Assembly (NCBI GenBank): GCA_964395095.1
Contig: CAYMZZ010000004.1
Coordinates: forward strand, 248,001 to 312,000
Source: CAYMZZ01 sp964395095
Lineage (GTDB): Bacteria > Bacteroidota > Bacteroidia > Chitinophagales > Chitinophagaceae
DNA: 64,000 nt
Direction of reading: 5' to 3'
The notes under the pieces were generated by a model, which was given only the letters and a program-made list of their open reading frames with translations, ran no database searches and was not told the DNA's origin. The position numbers were made by a program, and so were the translations under genes. Position 1 is the first letter of the stretch; each line of letters begins with the position of its first letter. Positions 53,755 to 62,428 of this stretch are shown here, piece after piece.

Positions 53755-56700
53755 ATGAGCCAAAAAAAGTACTGGCAGGGATTCGGACAGTTAAATGATC
53801 CGGCGAATTTTCAGAAGAATGCAGAAGATGAATTTCGTGAGGATTTACCTTTTGAAGGTTTTGACAGTGGAAAGCTGGTGGATGCCAAAGCGCCCCGCCG
53901 CGACTTTCTAAAATACCTCGGCTTCAGTACAGCCGCCGCTGCCCTTGCTGCCGGTTGTAAAGTACCGGAGCGCAAGGTGATCCCCTATGCCAACAAACCC
54001 GAGAACCTGATTCCCGGTGAAGCCCGTTTCTATGCCACTACCTATGTGCAGGATGGGGATGTATTGCCCATTGTAGCCAAAGTGCGCGACGGTCGCCCTA
54101 TCAAAATTGAAGGCAATACCCTTTCTTCCTATACCAAAGGCGGTACATCGGCCCGCGCGCAGGCATCTGTGCTCGATCTATATGATATGCATCGCCTCAC
54201 CAACCCCAAGCATCGCAAAGATGATAAACTGGAGGAAGTGCCTACTTACGAGCAGCTCGATAAAGAAGTGAACGCGGCGCTGGCAGCCAATACCGGCAAA
54301 GTGGTTTTGCTCACCGGCTCTGTTACTTCGCCCAGCACAAAACAAATCATCACTGAATTCTTAGCGAAATATCCCGGCAGCACACATGTTGTGGCCGACC
54401 CGGTTTCGTACAGCGGTATGCTGCTGGCCAATGAAGCCACAGGCTTCGGTCGCAGGCTGCCCTCTTATCATTTCGACGCGGCCAAAGTAATCGTGAGCCT
54501 CGATGCCGATTTCCTCGGCAACTGGATGAACCCTGTTGAAAATGCTGTGGGTTATGGCAAGGGCCGCAAGATCGACGAGAAGAATCCGTCGATGAGCAAG
54601 CATTACCAGTTCGAAGGTCACCTGAGTACCACCGGCGCCAATGCCGATGAGCGCTATACGCATCGTCCTTCCGAAACGGGTCATGTAGCGCTGGCACTGC
54701 TCGCCGCTATCGATGGTTCCGTATCCGCACCGGCCATTGCCGATGCCAAACTGAAAAAAGGTATTGAAAAAGCCGCGGCCGATCTGAAAGCAAATACAGG
54801 CGCTGCCCTTGTTGTTTCCGGCAGCAACGATAAAAATGTACAAATTGTTGTAAACGCCATCAACAATGCCATTGGCGCTTATGGCACTACTATCAACTGG
54901 GCTGTTACCAGCAACTATCGCCAGGGTATTGATAAAGACATGGCCGACCTGCTTACCCAAATGGAAGCTGGCCAGGTAGGCGCCCTGCTGATTGCGGATG
55001 CCAACCCCGTGTACAGCTATTTTGATGGCGAACGCTTTGGAAAAGCGCTGGCAAAAGTGAAACTGACCGTTTCCTTTAGCGGACGTATGGACGAAACCAC
55101 TTCGCTCTGCCAGTATTCGGTACCCACACATCATTACCTGGAAAGCTGGGGTGATGCCGAACCCAAGTCGGGCTACCTGAGCTTCCAACAGCCTACCATT
55201 CATCCCCTGTTTAAAACCCGCCCCTGGCAAACTTCTTTGCTGAAGTGGAGCGGTAACGATACTACATACGATAATTATTTCCGCAATTACTGGGCAGGTC
55301 GCCTCGGTTCGGATGCCGCATTTGAAAAAGCCCTGCAGGATGGTGTGCTGGAAACACCCGCCACCGCTGCTGCTGGTGCTTATAGCGGTGCTGCCGTAGC
55401 TACTGCTGCCAGTGCTGTTAGCGGACCAGTAAGTGGTACCGAACTGGTGCTTTATCAAAAAGTATCCATCGGCGCGGGCGATGGCGCAGCCAACCCCTGG
55501 TTGCAGGAACTGCCCGATCCCATCTCCAAAGCATGCTGGGGCAACTATGCGCTCATCAGCATGAAGATGGCGAAAGAATTGCTCGACCTGAACCTGATCG
55601 ACGGTTCAGAAAAAGAAAGCAACAACTACGAATACTATCCCCAGAAACCCGTGATTAAGATTGCCATGGGCGGCAAAGAAGTAGAGCTGCCTGTACTGGT
55701 AATTCCGGGTATGAATGAACATACTATTGCGGTAGCCCTCGGTTATGGCCGTGCCGAATCCCTGGGTAAAACCGCCGCGAAAGTGGGTGCGAATGTATTC
55801 CCCTTCGCGAAGCTGAATGGTGAAACCATCAACTACAGCAGTGTAGTGGAGCTCACCAACATGAAGCGCAAGGAAAAAATTGCGCAGATGCAGATCCACA
55901 ATTCCTACGAAGGACGTGTGGAAGTGGTGCGCGAAACCACCCTCGCTACCTTTAAGCAACGCCCCAACGAAATACTCGACGCCCGCAATCACCTGAAAGA
56001 GGCTTATGCCAAGAAGACCGGTGACTATCGCGCGGAAGCGACACTTTATGGCGTACACGACAACCCCGGTTTGAAATGGGGTATGAATATCGACATGAAT
56101 GCCTGCTATGGTTGTGGCGCCTGCGTGGTGGCCTGCCATGCAGAGAATAATGTGCCGGTGGTAGGTAAGAACGAAGTATTGCGCTACCACGATATGCACT
56201 GGCTGCGTATCGACCGCTACTTTGTGAGCGATGAAAAAAATCCCGACAATCTGAAAGGCGTGGTATTCCAGCCCATGATGTGTCAGCATTGCGACAACGC
56301 GCCTTGCGAAAACGTTTGCCCCGTAGCCGCTACCAACCACAGCAGCGAAGGCATCAACCAGATGGCTTATAACCGCTGTATCGGTACCCGCTACTGCGCC
56401 AACAACTGTCCTTATAAAGTTCGCCGCTTCAACTGGGCCGATTATACCGGCGCTGATAGCTTTAACAACAACCAGGATCAGCAACTGGTTGGTAAGCTCA
56501 ACGATGTGGTATTCCAGATGAACGATGAACTTACCCGCATGGTGCTGAACCCCGATGTAACCGTTCGTTCACGCGGTGTGATGGAAAAATGTAGCTTCTG
56601 CGTGCAGCGTACACAGGCGGCCAAGCTGCAGGCAAAGAAAGAGAATCGCGTGCTGCGCGATGGCGAAGCCAAAACGGCCTGTCAGCAGGCTTGTGCAGGC

Positions 56701-56922
56701 GATGCCATCATCTTTGGTAATGTGAATGATCCCGAAAGCCAGATTACGAAAGTGCGTGAGGAAAATCCGCAGCGCAGCTTCCTGGTGCTGGAGCAATTGC
56801 ACGTGTTGCCCAATGTAACTTACCTGGCGAAAGTGCGCAATACCGATGAGATCATTGAAGGAAAAGGACATCATGCGAAGCCTGCTGCGGAGCATGCGGT
56901 GGAAGAGGGAGCGCATCATTGA
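53755..56922 (+). CDS. actB: alternative complex III subunit B (molybdopterin-type plus Fe-S)
   Basis: The 1055-residue protein begins with a Tat-like motif (APRRDFLK at 46-53, Cys68), about 47 residues in, as in TAT-variant-translocated oxidoreductases. The first part is a molybdopterin-oxidoreductase fold that in ACIII binds no Mo cofactor; the last 300 residues hold Fe-S motifs: CYGCGACVVAC from 784, CQHCDNAPCENVCP, CIGTRYCANNCP and CSFCVQRTQ. An Ala-rich insertion lies near residues 535-565. It links ActA and the membrane subunits. Confidence 0.93.
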   Translation: MSQKKYWQGFGQLNDPANFQKNAEDEFREDLPFEGFDSGKLVDAKAPRRDFLKYLGFSTAAAALAAGCKVPERKVIPYANKPENLIPGEARFYATTYVQDGDVLPIVAKVRDGRPIKIEGNTLSSYTKGGTSARAQASVLDLYDMHRLTNPKHRKDDKLEEVPTYEQLDKEVNAALAANTGKVVLLTGSVTSPSTKQIITEFLAKYPGSTHVVADPVSYSGMLLANEATGFGRRLPSYHFDAAKVIVSLDADFLGNWMNPVENAVGYGKGRKIDEKNPSMSKHYQFEGHLSTTGANADERYTHRPSETGHVALALLAAIDGSVSAPAIADAKLKKGIEKAAADLKANTGAALVVSGSNDKNVQIVVNAINNAIGAYGTTINWAVTSNYRQGIDKDMADLLTQMEAGQVGALLIADANPVYSYFDGERFGKALAKVKLTVSFSGRMDETTSLCQYSVPTHHYLESWGDAEPKSGYLSFQQPTIHPLFKTRPWQTSLLKWSGNDTTYDNYFRNYWAGRLGSDAAFEKALQDGVLETPATAAAGAYSGAAVATAASAVSGPVSGTELVLYQKVSIGAGDGAANPWLQELPDPISKACWGNYALISMKMAKELLDLNLIDGSEKESNNYEYYPQKPVIKIAMGGKEVELPVLVIPGMNEHTIAVALGYGRAESLGKTAAKVGANVFPFAKLNGETINYSSVVELTNMKRKEKIAQMQIHNSYEGRVEVVRETTLATFKQRPNEILDARNHLKEAYAKKTGDYRAEATLYGVHDNPGLKWGMNIDMNACYGCGACVVACHAENNVPVVGKNEVLRYHDMHWLRIDRYFVSDEKNPDNLKGVVFQPMMCQHCDNAPCENVCPVAATNHSSEGINQMAYNRCIGTRYCANNCPYKVRRFNWADYTGADSFNNNQDQQLVGKLNDVVFQMNDELTRMVLNPDVTVRSRGVMEKCSFCVQRTQAAKLQAKKENRVLRDGEAKTACQQACAGDAIIFGNVNDPESQITKVREENPQRSFLVLEQLHVLPNVTYLAKVRNTDEIIEGKGHHAKPAAEHAVEEGAHH

Positions 56923-57059
56923 GAGGGAGTGGTAAGTAGTAAGTTTTAGGTTTTAAGTGAGGTTGATAATAGGTTTTTGAATTTTTTGTATTAAGCAATA
57001 AGTAAGCTAAGCTTTCTTTCCGCTTTAAGTTTTGAAGCGAAGAAGCTAAAACACAGTTT
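56923..57059. repeat. AT-rich word array between actB and actC
   Basis: After the actB stop, GGTAAGTAGTAAGTTTTAGG words (56930-56960) begin, and a CGCTTTAAGTTTTGAAGCG hairpin (about 57021-57039) lies just before actC. No gene is seen in these 137 bases of the operon. Confidence 0.6.
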
Positions 57060-58514
57060 ATGGCATTACTCAGATATGAATCGCAGGCTAGGCCGCCACT
57101 GGTAGATGGTACAAAGGACTACCACCAGGTTACCGAGGATATTTGTCGCCCGGTGGAAACCAAACCTTCCAAACTCTGGTGGGTAGGTTTCCTCATTTCG
57201 GTGGCATTGCTCATCTTCGGTATTATTTCCGTGGCCATGGAAGTGATCTATGGTACCGGTCAGTGGAACCTGAACAAGACCATCGGCTGGGGCTGGGATA
57301 TCACCAACTTCGTATGGTGGGTAGGTATTGGTCACGCGGGAACGCTGATCTCCGCCATCCTCCTGCTGTTTCGCCAGGGCTGGCGTACCGGTGTAAACCG
57401 TGCCGCAGAAGCCATGACCATATTCGCCGTAATGTGCGCGGGCCAGTTCCCGATCTGGCACATGGGTCGTGTGTGGGATGCCTTCTTTGTACTACCTTAT
57501 CCCAATACCCGTGGTCCGCTTTGGGTAAACTTCAACTCACCGCTCTTGTGGGACGTATTCGCGATCTCTACTTACTTCACCGTATCGCTGCTGTTCTGGT
57601 ATTCCGGTCTTCTTCCCGACCTGGCTACCCTGCGCGATCGTGCGAAATTGAAATGGCGTAAATTTTTCTATGGTGTAGCTTCTTTTGGCTGGACCGGTTC
57701 TACCAAACACTGGCAACGGCACGAAGCACTATCGCTGGTACTGGCCGGTTTGAGTACGCCTCTCGTACTTTCGGTACACACCATCGTATCCTTCGACTTT
57801 GCCACATCCATTGTTCCCGGCTGGCACACTACCATCTTCCCCCCTTACTTTGTGGCGGGTGCCATCTTCTCCGGCTTCGCGATGGTGCAAACCCTGCTGC
57901 TGGTAACCCGTAAAGTATTGTCGCTCGAAGACTATATTACTATCGAACATATAGAGGTAATGAACAAGGTAATTGTACTCACGGGTTCCATTGTGGGTAT
58001 CGCTTACCTGACTGAATTGTTCATGGCCTGGTACTCGGCGGTTCCTTATGAGAACTTTGCCTTCTTCGAAAACCGTTTGAACCTGAACTCACCCTATGGC
58101 TGGAGCTACTGGCTGATGATGGGCTGTAACGTGTTGTCGCCGCAGATATTCTGGTTCCGCAAAATGCGCCGCAATATTCTGCTCACCTTCTTTATGAGTA
58201 TCCTGGTGAACATCGGTATGTGGTTCGAACGTTTCGTGATCATCGTTACCTCCGTGTACCGCGACTACCTGCCCAGTGCCTGGAGTACATATTATACGCC
58301 CACCATTTGGGAGATAGGTTTCTATCTGGGAACATTTGGCCTCTTCTTTACCTGCTATTTCCTCTTCGCGAAATACTTCCCCGTAATCGCGATAGCGGAG
58401 ATCAAGCATATCCTGAAGAAGAATGGCGAAAGCTATAAGAATAATATGGATGAAGTGGAGAATGAGAAGATAGAGGAGTTTGGGGAGAAGCATGGGCATG
58501 ATCATGGTGCGTAA
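57060..58514 (+). CDS. actC: alternative complex III subunit C (NrfD/PsrC-type)
   Basis: This 484-residue protein has about ten membrane spans and the NrfD/PsrC-type fold that forms the quinol site (TNFVWWVGIGHAGTLISAILLL, FPIWHMGRVWDAF). It has no soluble cofactor motifs. In ACIII, ActC and ActF are homologous membrane subunits and ActC is the likely menaquinol-oxidising one. A C-terminal acidic tail ends HGHDHGA. It follows ActB by 137 bp. Confidence 0.93.
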   Translation: MALLRYESQARPPLVDGTKDYHQVTEDICRPVETKPSKLWWVGFLISVALLIFGIISVAMEVIYGTGQWNLNKTIGWGWDITNFVWWVGIGHAGTLISAILLLFRQGWRTGVNRAAEAMTIFAVMCAGQFPIWHMGRVWDAFFVLPYPNTRGPLWVNFNSPLLWDVFAISTYFTVSLLFWYSGLLPDLATLRDRAKLKWRKFFYGVASFGWTGSTKHWQRHEALSLVLAGLSTPLVLSVHTIVSFDFATSIVPGWHTTIFPPYFVAGAIFSGFAMVQTLLLVTRKVLSLEDYITIEHIEVMNKVIVLTGSIVGIAYLTELFMAWYSAVPYENFAFFENRLNLNSPYGWSYWLMMGCNVLSPQIFWFRKMRRNILLTFFMSILVNIGMWFERFVIIVTSVYRDYLPSAWSTYYTPTIWEIGFYLGTFGLFFTCYFLFAKYFPVIAIAEIKHILKKNGESYKNNMDEVENEKIEEFGEKHGHDHGA

Positions 58515-58633
58515 GGAAGTAGTAAGTTGTAAGTAGTAAGTTATAAGTTAATAGGGAAGGGTTGTAAGTAAATGGACAAGTAATAAGTCAAAAGACTTAG
58601 CACTTAAAACTTACAACTTAAAACTAAAAAAAC
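58515..58633. repeat. inverted AT-rich word arrays between actC and actD
   Basis: Positions 58517-58555 read GTAGTAAGTTGTAAGTAGTAAG and positions 58596-58628 read CACTTAAAACTTACAACTTA, inverted to one another, so the actC-actD gap could form a hairpin in the mRNA. The right array ends at the actD leader. No gene. Confidence 0.7.
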
Positions 58634-59224
58634 ATGAGCGTAAAAAAATTCATAGTAGGCAACTTCGACGACGAAGCGGTCCTTTTTCCGGCGGTGAAAA
58701 AAGTACGTCGTGCGGGCTACCGTATTCACGATGTATTCACGCCCTTTCCGATTCATGGTTTGGATAAAGCCATGGGCCTGCGCGATACCAGCCTGCATAC
58801 TGCGGGTTTCATTTATGGTATCACGGGTACGGCCACTGCCGTGGGCTTTATTACCTGGGCGCTCAGTTACGATTGGCCCATCAATTTTGGTGGAAAGCCA
58901 TTCTTTTCATTGCCGGCATGGATTCCCATCACCTTTGAGTTGACCGTATTGTTTGCGGCCGTAGGGATGGTGCTCACTTTCTGCTGGCTTTGCCAGTTGG
59001 CGCCCTTTGTGAAAAAAGACCATTTCAATCCGCGCAGCACCGACGACACATTTGTGATGGCGCTCGATTGTACCGATAAAACCAACGAACAGGAAGTGAT
59101 GGCTTTCCTCAGCAGTCTGGGGGCCAAAGACGTATCGGTTCAATACCGCGAAACCGGCTGGTGGATGGGTCGCTACGACCAGGAAACCGTGAAATATGGT
59201 AAGAAAGTAGAAGCAGTTCATTAA
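58634..59224 (+). CDS. actD: alternative complex III subunit D (DUF3341)
   Basis: The 196-residue protein has the DUF3341 pattern: a cytosolic N-terminal ferredoxin-like part (VGNFDDEAVLFPAVKKVRRAGYRIHDVFTPFPIHGLDKAMG), two membrane spans (about 57-80 and 97-120) and a C-terminal soluble part (DDTFVMALDCTDKTN). ActD is a structural membrane subunit of ACIII. Size and order fit the family. Confidence 0.93.
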   Translation: MSVKKFIVGNFDDEAVLFPAVKKVRRAGYRIHDVFTPFPIHGLDKAMGLRDTSLHTAGFIYGITGTATAVGFITWALSYDWPINFGGKPFFSLPAWIPITFELTVLFAAVGMVLTFCWLCQLAPFVKKDHFNPRSTDDTFVMALDCTDKTNEQEVMAFLSSLGAKDVSVQYRETGWWMGRYDQETVKYGKKVEAVH

Positions 59225-59247
59225 TCGCATTTTATTAAAACAGCAGC

Positions 59248-59871
59248 ATGAAGAAATTTTTCATACTCGCAGCAGTTAGCGGATCCCTGGCAGTGCTCGT
59301 AGGTTGCAAGGATAAGGGCAGCCCGGGTCGTGCCTATATGCCCGATATGACCTATAGCAATGCGTACGAAACCTATGCCGATGCGGAAGCGCGCCTGAAA
59401 AATTCAGGAGCGGAAACCACACCGGTATATACAGCCATGCCCGTTCCTGGCACTATTGCCCGGGGTGCTATGGGTTCCTATCCTTACCAGAACGATTCGG
59501 CAGGATATGCCAATTCGGCTTCGGTAACCAGCCCCATCAACGCAGCGGATGTGGATATGAAAGAAGCGGATCGTATTTACCAGATCAACTGCGGCATTTG
59601 CCATGGCGCCAAGCTCGATGGTAAAGGTCCTTTGTATAATGACGGTAATGGTCCCTATAGCGCAGCACCCAAAAACCTGCTGGCCGATGATATGAAGAAT
59701 CTGGCGGATGGCACCATGTTCCATTCCATTACCTATGGAAAAGGACAAATGGGTAGCTATGCTTCACAGCTCAGCACAAAAGAACGCTGGGATGTGATCG
59801 CCTATATTCGATCGAAGCAAAACCCGGCTGGTGCTGCTAACGACAGCACGGCTGTAGCCCAGGCGAAGTAA
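59248..59871 (+). CDS. actE: alternative complex III subunit E (monoheme cytochrome c)
   Basis: This 207-residue lipoprotein (lipobox LVGC, followed by KDKGSPG) has one heme motif CGICH at residues 115-119 and the later Met-type ligand region KGQMGSYASQL. ActE accepts electrons from ActA and passes them on. It is 23 bp after actD. Confidence 0.92.
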   Translation: MKKFFILAAVSGSLAVLVGCKDKGSPGRAYMPDMTYSNAYETYADAEARLKNSGAETTPVYTAMPVPGTIARGAMGSYPYQNDSAGYANSASVTSPINAADVDMKEADRIYQINCGICHGAKLDGKGPLYNDGNGPYSAAPKNLLADDMKNLADGTMFHSITYGKGQMGSYASQLSTKERWDVIAYIRSKQNPAGAANDSTAVAQAK

Positions 59872-59899
59872 TTTTTTTTGAAGCAATAAAAGAAAGCTG

Positions 59900-61144
59900 A
59901 TGTCACTTAAGCTCAATTTCAAGGTTCCCAAACGATACAATACCATTTCGCTGGCATTGATGGCCTTTGGTATCCTGTCGATCATTGGCCTCTACGTTAC
60001 TACCCATGGATCGGCGGCCACGCCCGAGGAAGAAGCGCGTAACGACGCACGCTTCTGGGCCAGCCTGCTGCAAAACAGTGTGTACTTTCTGCTGGTGGTG
60101 AACGCGTGTATGTTTTTTATCTGTGCCACCACTTTGGCCTGGGGGGGATTTCAAATGGCTTTCCGTCGCGTACCCGAAGCAATCTCCGCTGTTATTCCTG
60201 TAATTGGAGTTATCTGCGTCGCTATTTTACTTGCCATCATTTTTGGTAGCAATCATACCATTTACCACTGGACCGATGCCCATCATGTAGCGGAAGATCC
60301 CATCCTCGATTTCAAAAAAGGATTTTTGAACAAAGGATTCTTTACCACCGCCACCGTGCTCACCGTGGTACTTTGGTCGGTTTTGGGATGGAAGATGCGT
60401 AAGCTGAGCCGTCAGCTCGATGACAACCCCCTGCCCGATTTGGCAAGTAAACGCAAATATTTGTGGAAGAATACCGTATGGGCAGCCGTGTATATTGTGG
60501 TATTCGCGCTCACGGTAATGTCGTCTATTCCCTGGCTCTGGCTCATGAGCATCGATGCACACTGGTACAGCACCATGTATAGCTGGTACACATTCGCCAG
60601 CACATTCGTGGCGGGCCTGGCTTTGATCGCCCTTTTTGTGATCTACCTGAAAAATTCGGGCTACCTCGAGTTCACCAACTACGAGCACCTGCACGACCTG
60701 GGTAAGTTCATGTTTGCTTTCTCCATCTTCTGGACCTATCTCTGGTTCTCCCAGTTCATGCTGATCTGGTATGCGAATATTCCGGAAGAAACCGTTTATT
60801 TCAAACCCCGCGCCGAAGGTATCTATAGCGGTATTTTCTGGCTCATGTTTATAATCAATTTCCTTGCTCCGTTGTTAATATTAATGAGTAAGGACTCGAA
60901 GCGGAACTATGCCACGATGACCTTCATGTCGCTCCTGATCATTTTTGGACACTGGCTTGATTTCTATCAAATGGTGTTCCCGGCGGTTGCCCCCGATCAT
61001 GTGCCCATGATTCTGTATGATTTCGGTGTGGCGCTGGGATTTGTAGGGCTGATCATGTTCGTAACCGGTAAAGCTCTGGCCAAAGCGCCGCTACTGGCAA
61101 AAAATCATCCGCTTACGAAGGAGAGTGTGATACACCACGCGTAG
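59900..61144 (+). CDS. actF: alternative complex III subunit F (quinol oxidoreductase membrane subunit)
   Basis: The 414-residue protein has about ten spans and NrfD-like features related to ActC (YFLLVVNACMFFICATTLAWGGFQ, FSIFWTYLWFSQFMLIWYANIP). In ACIII ActF is thought to form part of the membrane core and proton path. It ends the act set; a TTGTTGATTTGTTG-like tract and inverted words follow its stop before coxB. Confidence 0.92.
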   Translation: MSLKLNFKVPKRYNTISLALMAFGILSIIGLYVTTHGSAATPEEEARNDARFWASLLQNSVYFLLVVNACMFFICATTLAWGGFQMAFRRVPEAISAVIPVIGVICVAILLAIIFGSNHTIYHWTDAHHVAEDPILDFKKGFLNKGFFTTATVLTVVLWSVLGWKMRKLSRQLDDNPLPDLASKRKYLWKNTVWAAVYIVVFALTVMSSIPWLWLMSIDAHWYSTMYSWYTFASTFVAGLALIALFVIYLKNSGYLEFTNYEHLHDLGKFMFAFSIFWTYLWFSQFMLIWYANIPEETVYFKPRAEGIYSGIFWLMFIINFLAPLLILMSKDSKRNYATMTFMSLLIIFGHWLDFYQMVFPAVAPDHVPMILYDFGVALGFVGLIMFVTGKALAKAPLLAKNHPLTKESVIHHA

Positions 61145-61313
61145 AATTTGTTGATTTGTTGATTCGTTGATTTGTTTATTTGTTGAATCGTTGATTTGTT
61201 GGCGTAAAGAAAAGTTGAACAAGGTTAGTTTGAGTTGATAAAGATTAGAGGAATTGACGCGTTTCGAAAAATCAACTTAAAACCTAAAACTTAAAACTCA
61301 GAACTTAATTCAT
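61145..61313. repeat. TTGTTGATT words and inverted AT-rich words between actF and coxB
   Basis: Positions 61147-61200 are tandem-like TTTGTTGATTTGTTGATTCG words (8-bp-related to the ATTCAACG array at 51600 on the other strand). Positions 61274-61310 read TTAAAACCTAAAACTTAAAAC and reach the coxB start. No gene is seen. Confidence 0.65.
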
Positions 61314-62387
61314 ATGCAAACTTTTTTCATCGTTGCGATTCTGGCTCTCGGCTTCCTGGTTACATTCCAGATTGCCAAGGCAAGTGAGTATGTGGCCATC
61401 CTGCGTGGTGAAGAGCGGTCGCGGAAGCAGTCGAACAAGATTAATGCCTTCCTGCTGCTGGCTTTCCTGATTGTGGGATTGTTTGGTGTGTATTATTGCA
61501 ATGAGCAACTGAAAGGCAAGATCCTGGGCGAGGCTTATTCCGATCATGGGTATTATATCGATCTGATGCTCTACATTACCCTTGCCATTACAGGTATTGT
61601 ATTTTTCCTGACTCAGATCGCGCTGTTCTGGTTTTCTTATAAATACCAGGAGTCGGAAAACCGCAAAGCTTATTTCTATCCCCACAACAATAAGCTGGAG
61701 TTGATCTGGACGGTTATTCCCGCCATTACCCTTACCATCCTGGTAGGTTTTGGTATCTACTACTGGTTCCGCATTACCGGCGATGCGCCCAAAGATGCGA
61801 TGGTGGTGGAAATTACCGGCAGCCAGTTTAAATGGGAATACCGCTATCCCGGTGAAGACGGTATCCTCGGTAAAAAATATTACAAAGAGGTCAGCGACGC
61901 AAAAAGCAACCCCCTGGGTCAGCTTTGGGATGATCCCGCTAACCACGATGATATCTACGGTACAGGTGCGATGCACCTGGTGGTAGGTAAGCCGGTGAAA
62001 CTGGTTATCAACGCCAAGGATGTGATTCACGATGTGGGTCTGCCCCATTTCCGCATGAAGATGGATGCGGTGCCTGGCACCCCCACCACCATGTGGTTTA
62101 CACCCACCAAGACCACCAAACAGGTGCGCGAAGAAACCGGCGATCCCGAATTTGTATTTGAAATAGCCTGCGACCAGATGTGTGGACGCGGACATTATAG
62201 CATGCGCGGCACCATTGTAGTGGAAACACAGGAAGAGTATGATGCGTGGATGGCAGGGCAAACACCACAATATGTGGTGGCCAATCCCAAGCCAGAAGCT
62301 GCACCTGCCCCGGCAGGCCCAGACTCCACCAAAGCTATTGCACAAACTGTACCCGCCAAACTGGCTGCTGCAGGAGGAAATCATTAA
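61314..62387 (+). CDS. coxB: cytochrome c oxidase subunit II
   Basis: The 357-residue protein has an N-terminal span plus two further spans, and a CuA cupredoxin domain: Cys286, Cys290, His294 and Met297 in CDQMCGRGHYSM, with the early His in IHDVGLPHF. It receives electrons from the act complex cytochromes and passes them to subunit I. No extra heme c domain is present. The Ala/Pro-rich C-terminus (PEAAPAPAGPDSTKA) is probably unstructured. Confidence 0.94.
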   Translation: MQTFFIVAILALGFLVTFQIAKASEYVAILRGEERSRKQSNKINAFLLLAFLIVGLFGVYYCNEQLKGKILGEAYSDHGYYIDLMLYITLAITGIVFFLTQIALFWFSYKYQESENRKAYFYPHNNKLELIWTVIPAITLTILVGFGIYYWFRITGDAPKDAMVVEITGSQFKWEYRYPGEDGILGKKYYKEVSDAKSNPLGQLWDDPANHDDIYGTGAMHLVVGKPVKLVINAKDVIHDVGLPHFRMKMDAVPGTPTTMWFTPTKTTKQVREETGDPEFVFEIACDQMCGRGHYSMRGTIVVETQEEYDAWMAGQTPQYVVANPKPEAAPAPAGPDSTKAIAQTVPAKLAAAGGNH

Positions 62388-62428
62388 TGGATAGAATGGC
62401 AAACGCCATTCCCTAAAATAGAAGTATT

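Noticed and set aside
54361..55458. 365-codon minus-strand frame over actB
   Set aside because: Antisense shadow of a strongly supported gene; Ser/Gly-rich, no motif.
61305..62402. 365-codon minus-strand frame over coxB
   Set aside because: Antisense shadow with Cys/His-rich chance sequence; coxB has intact CuA ligands on the plus strand.
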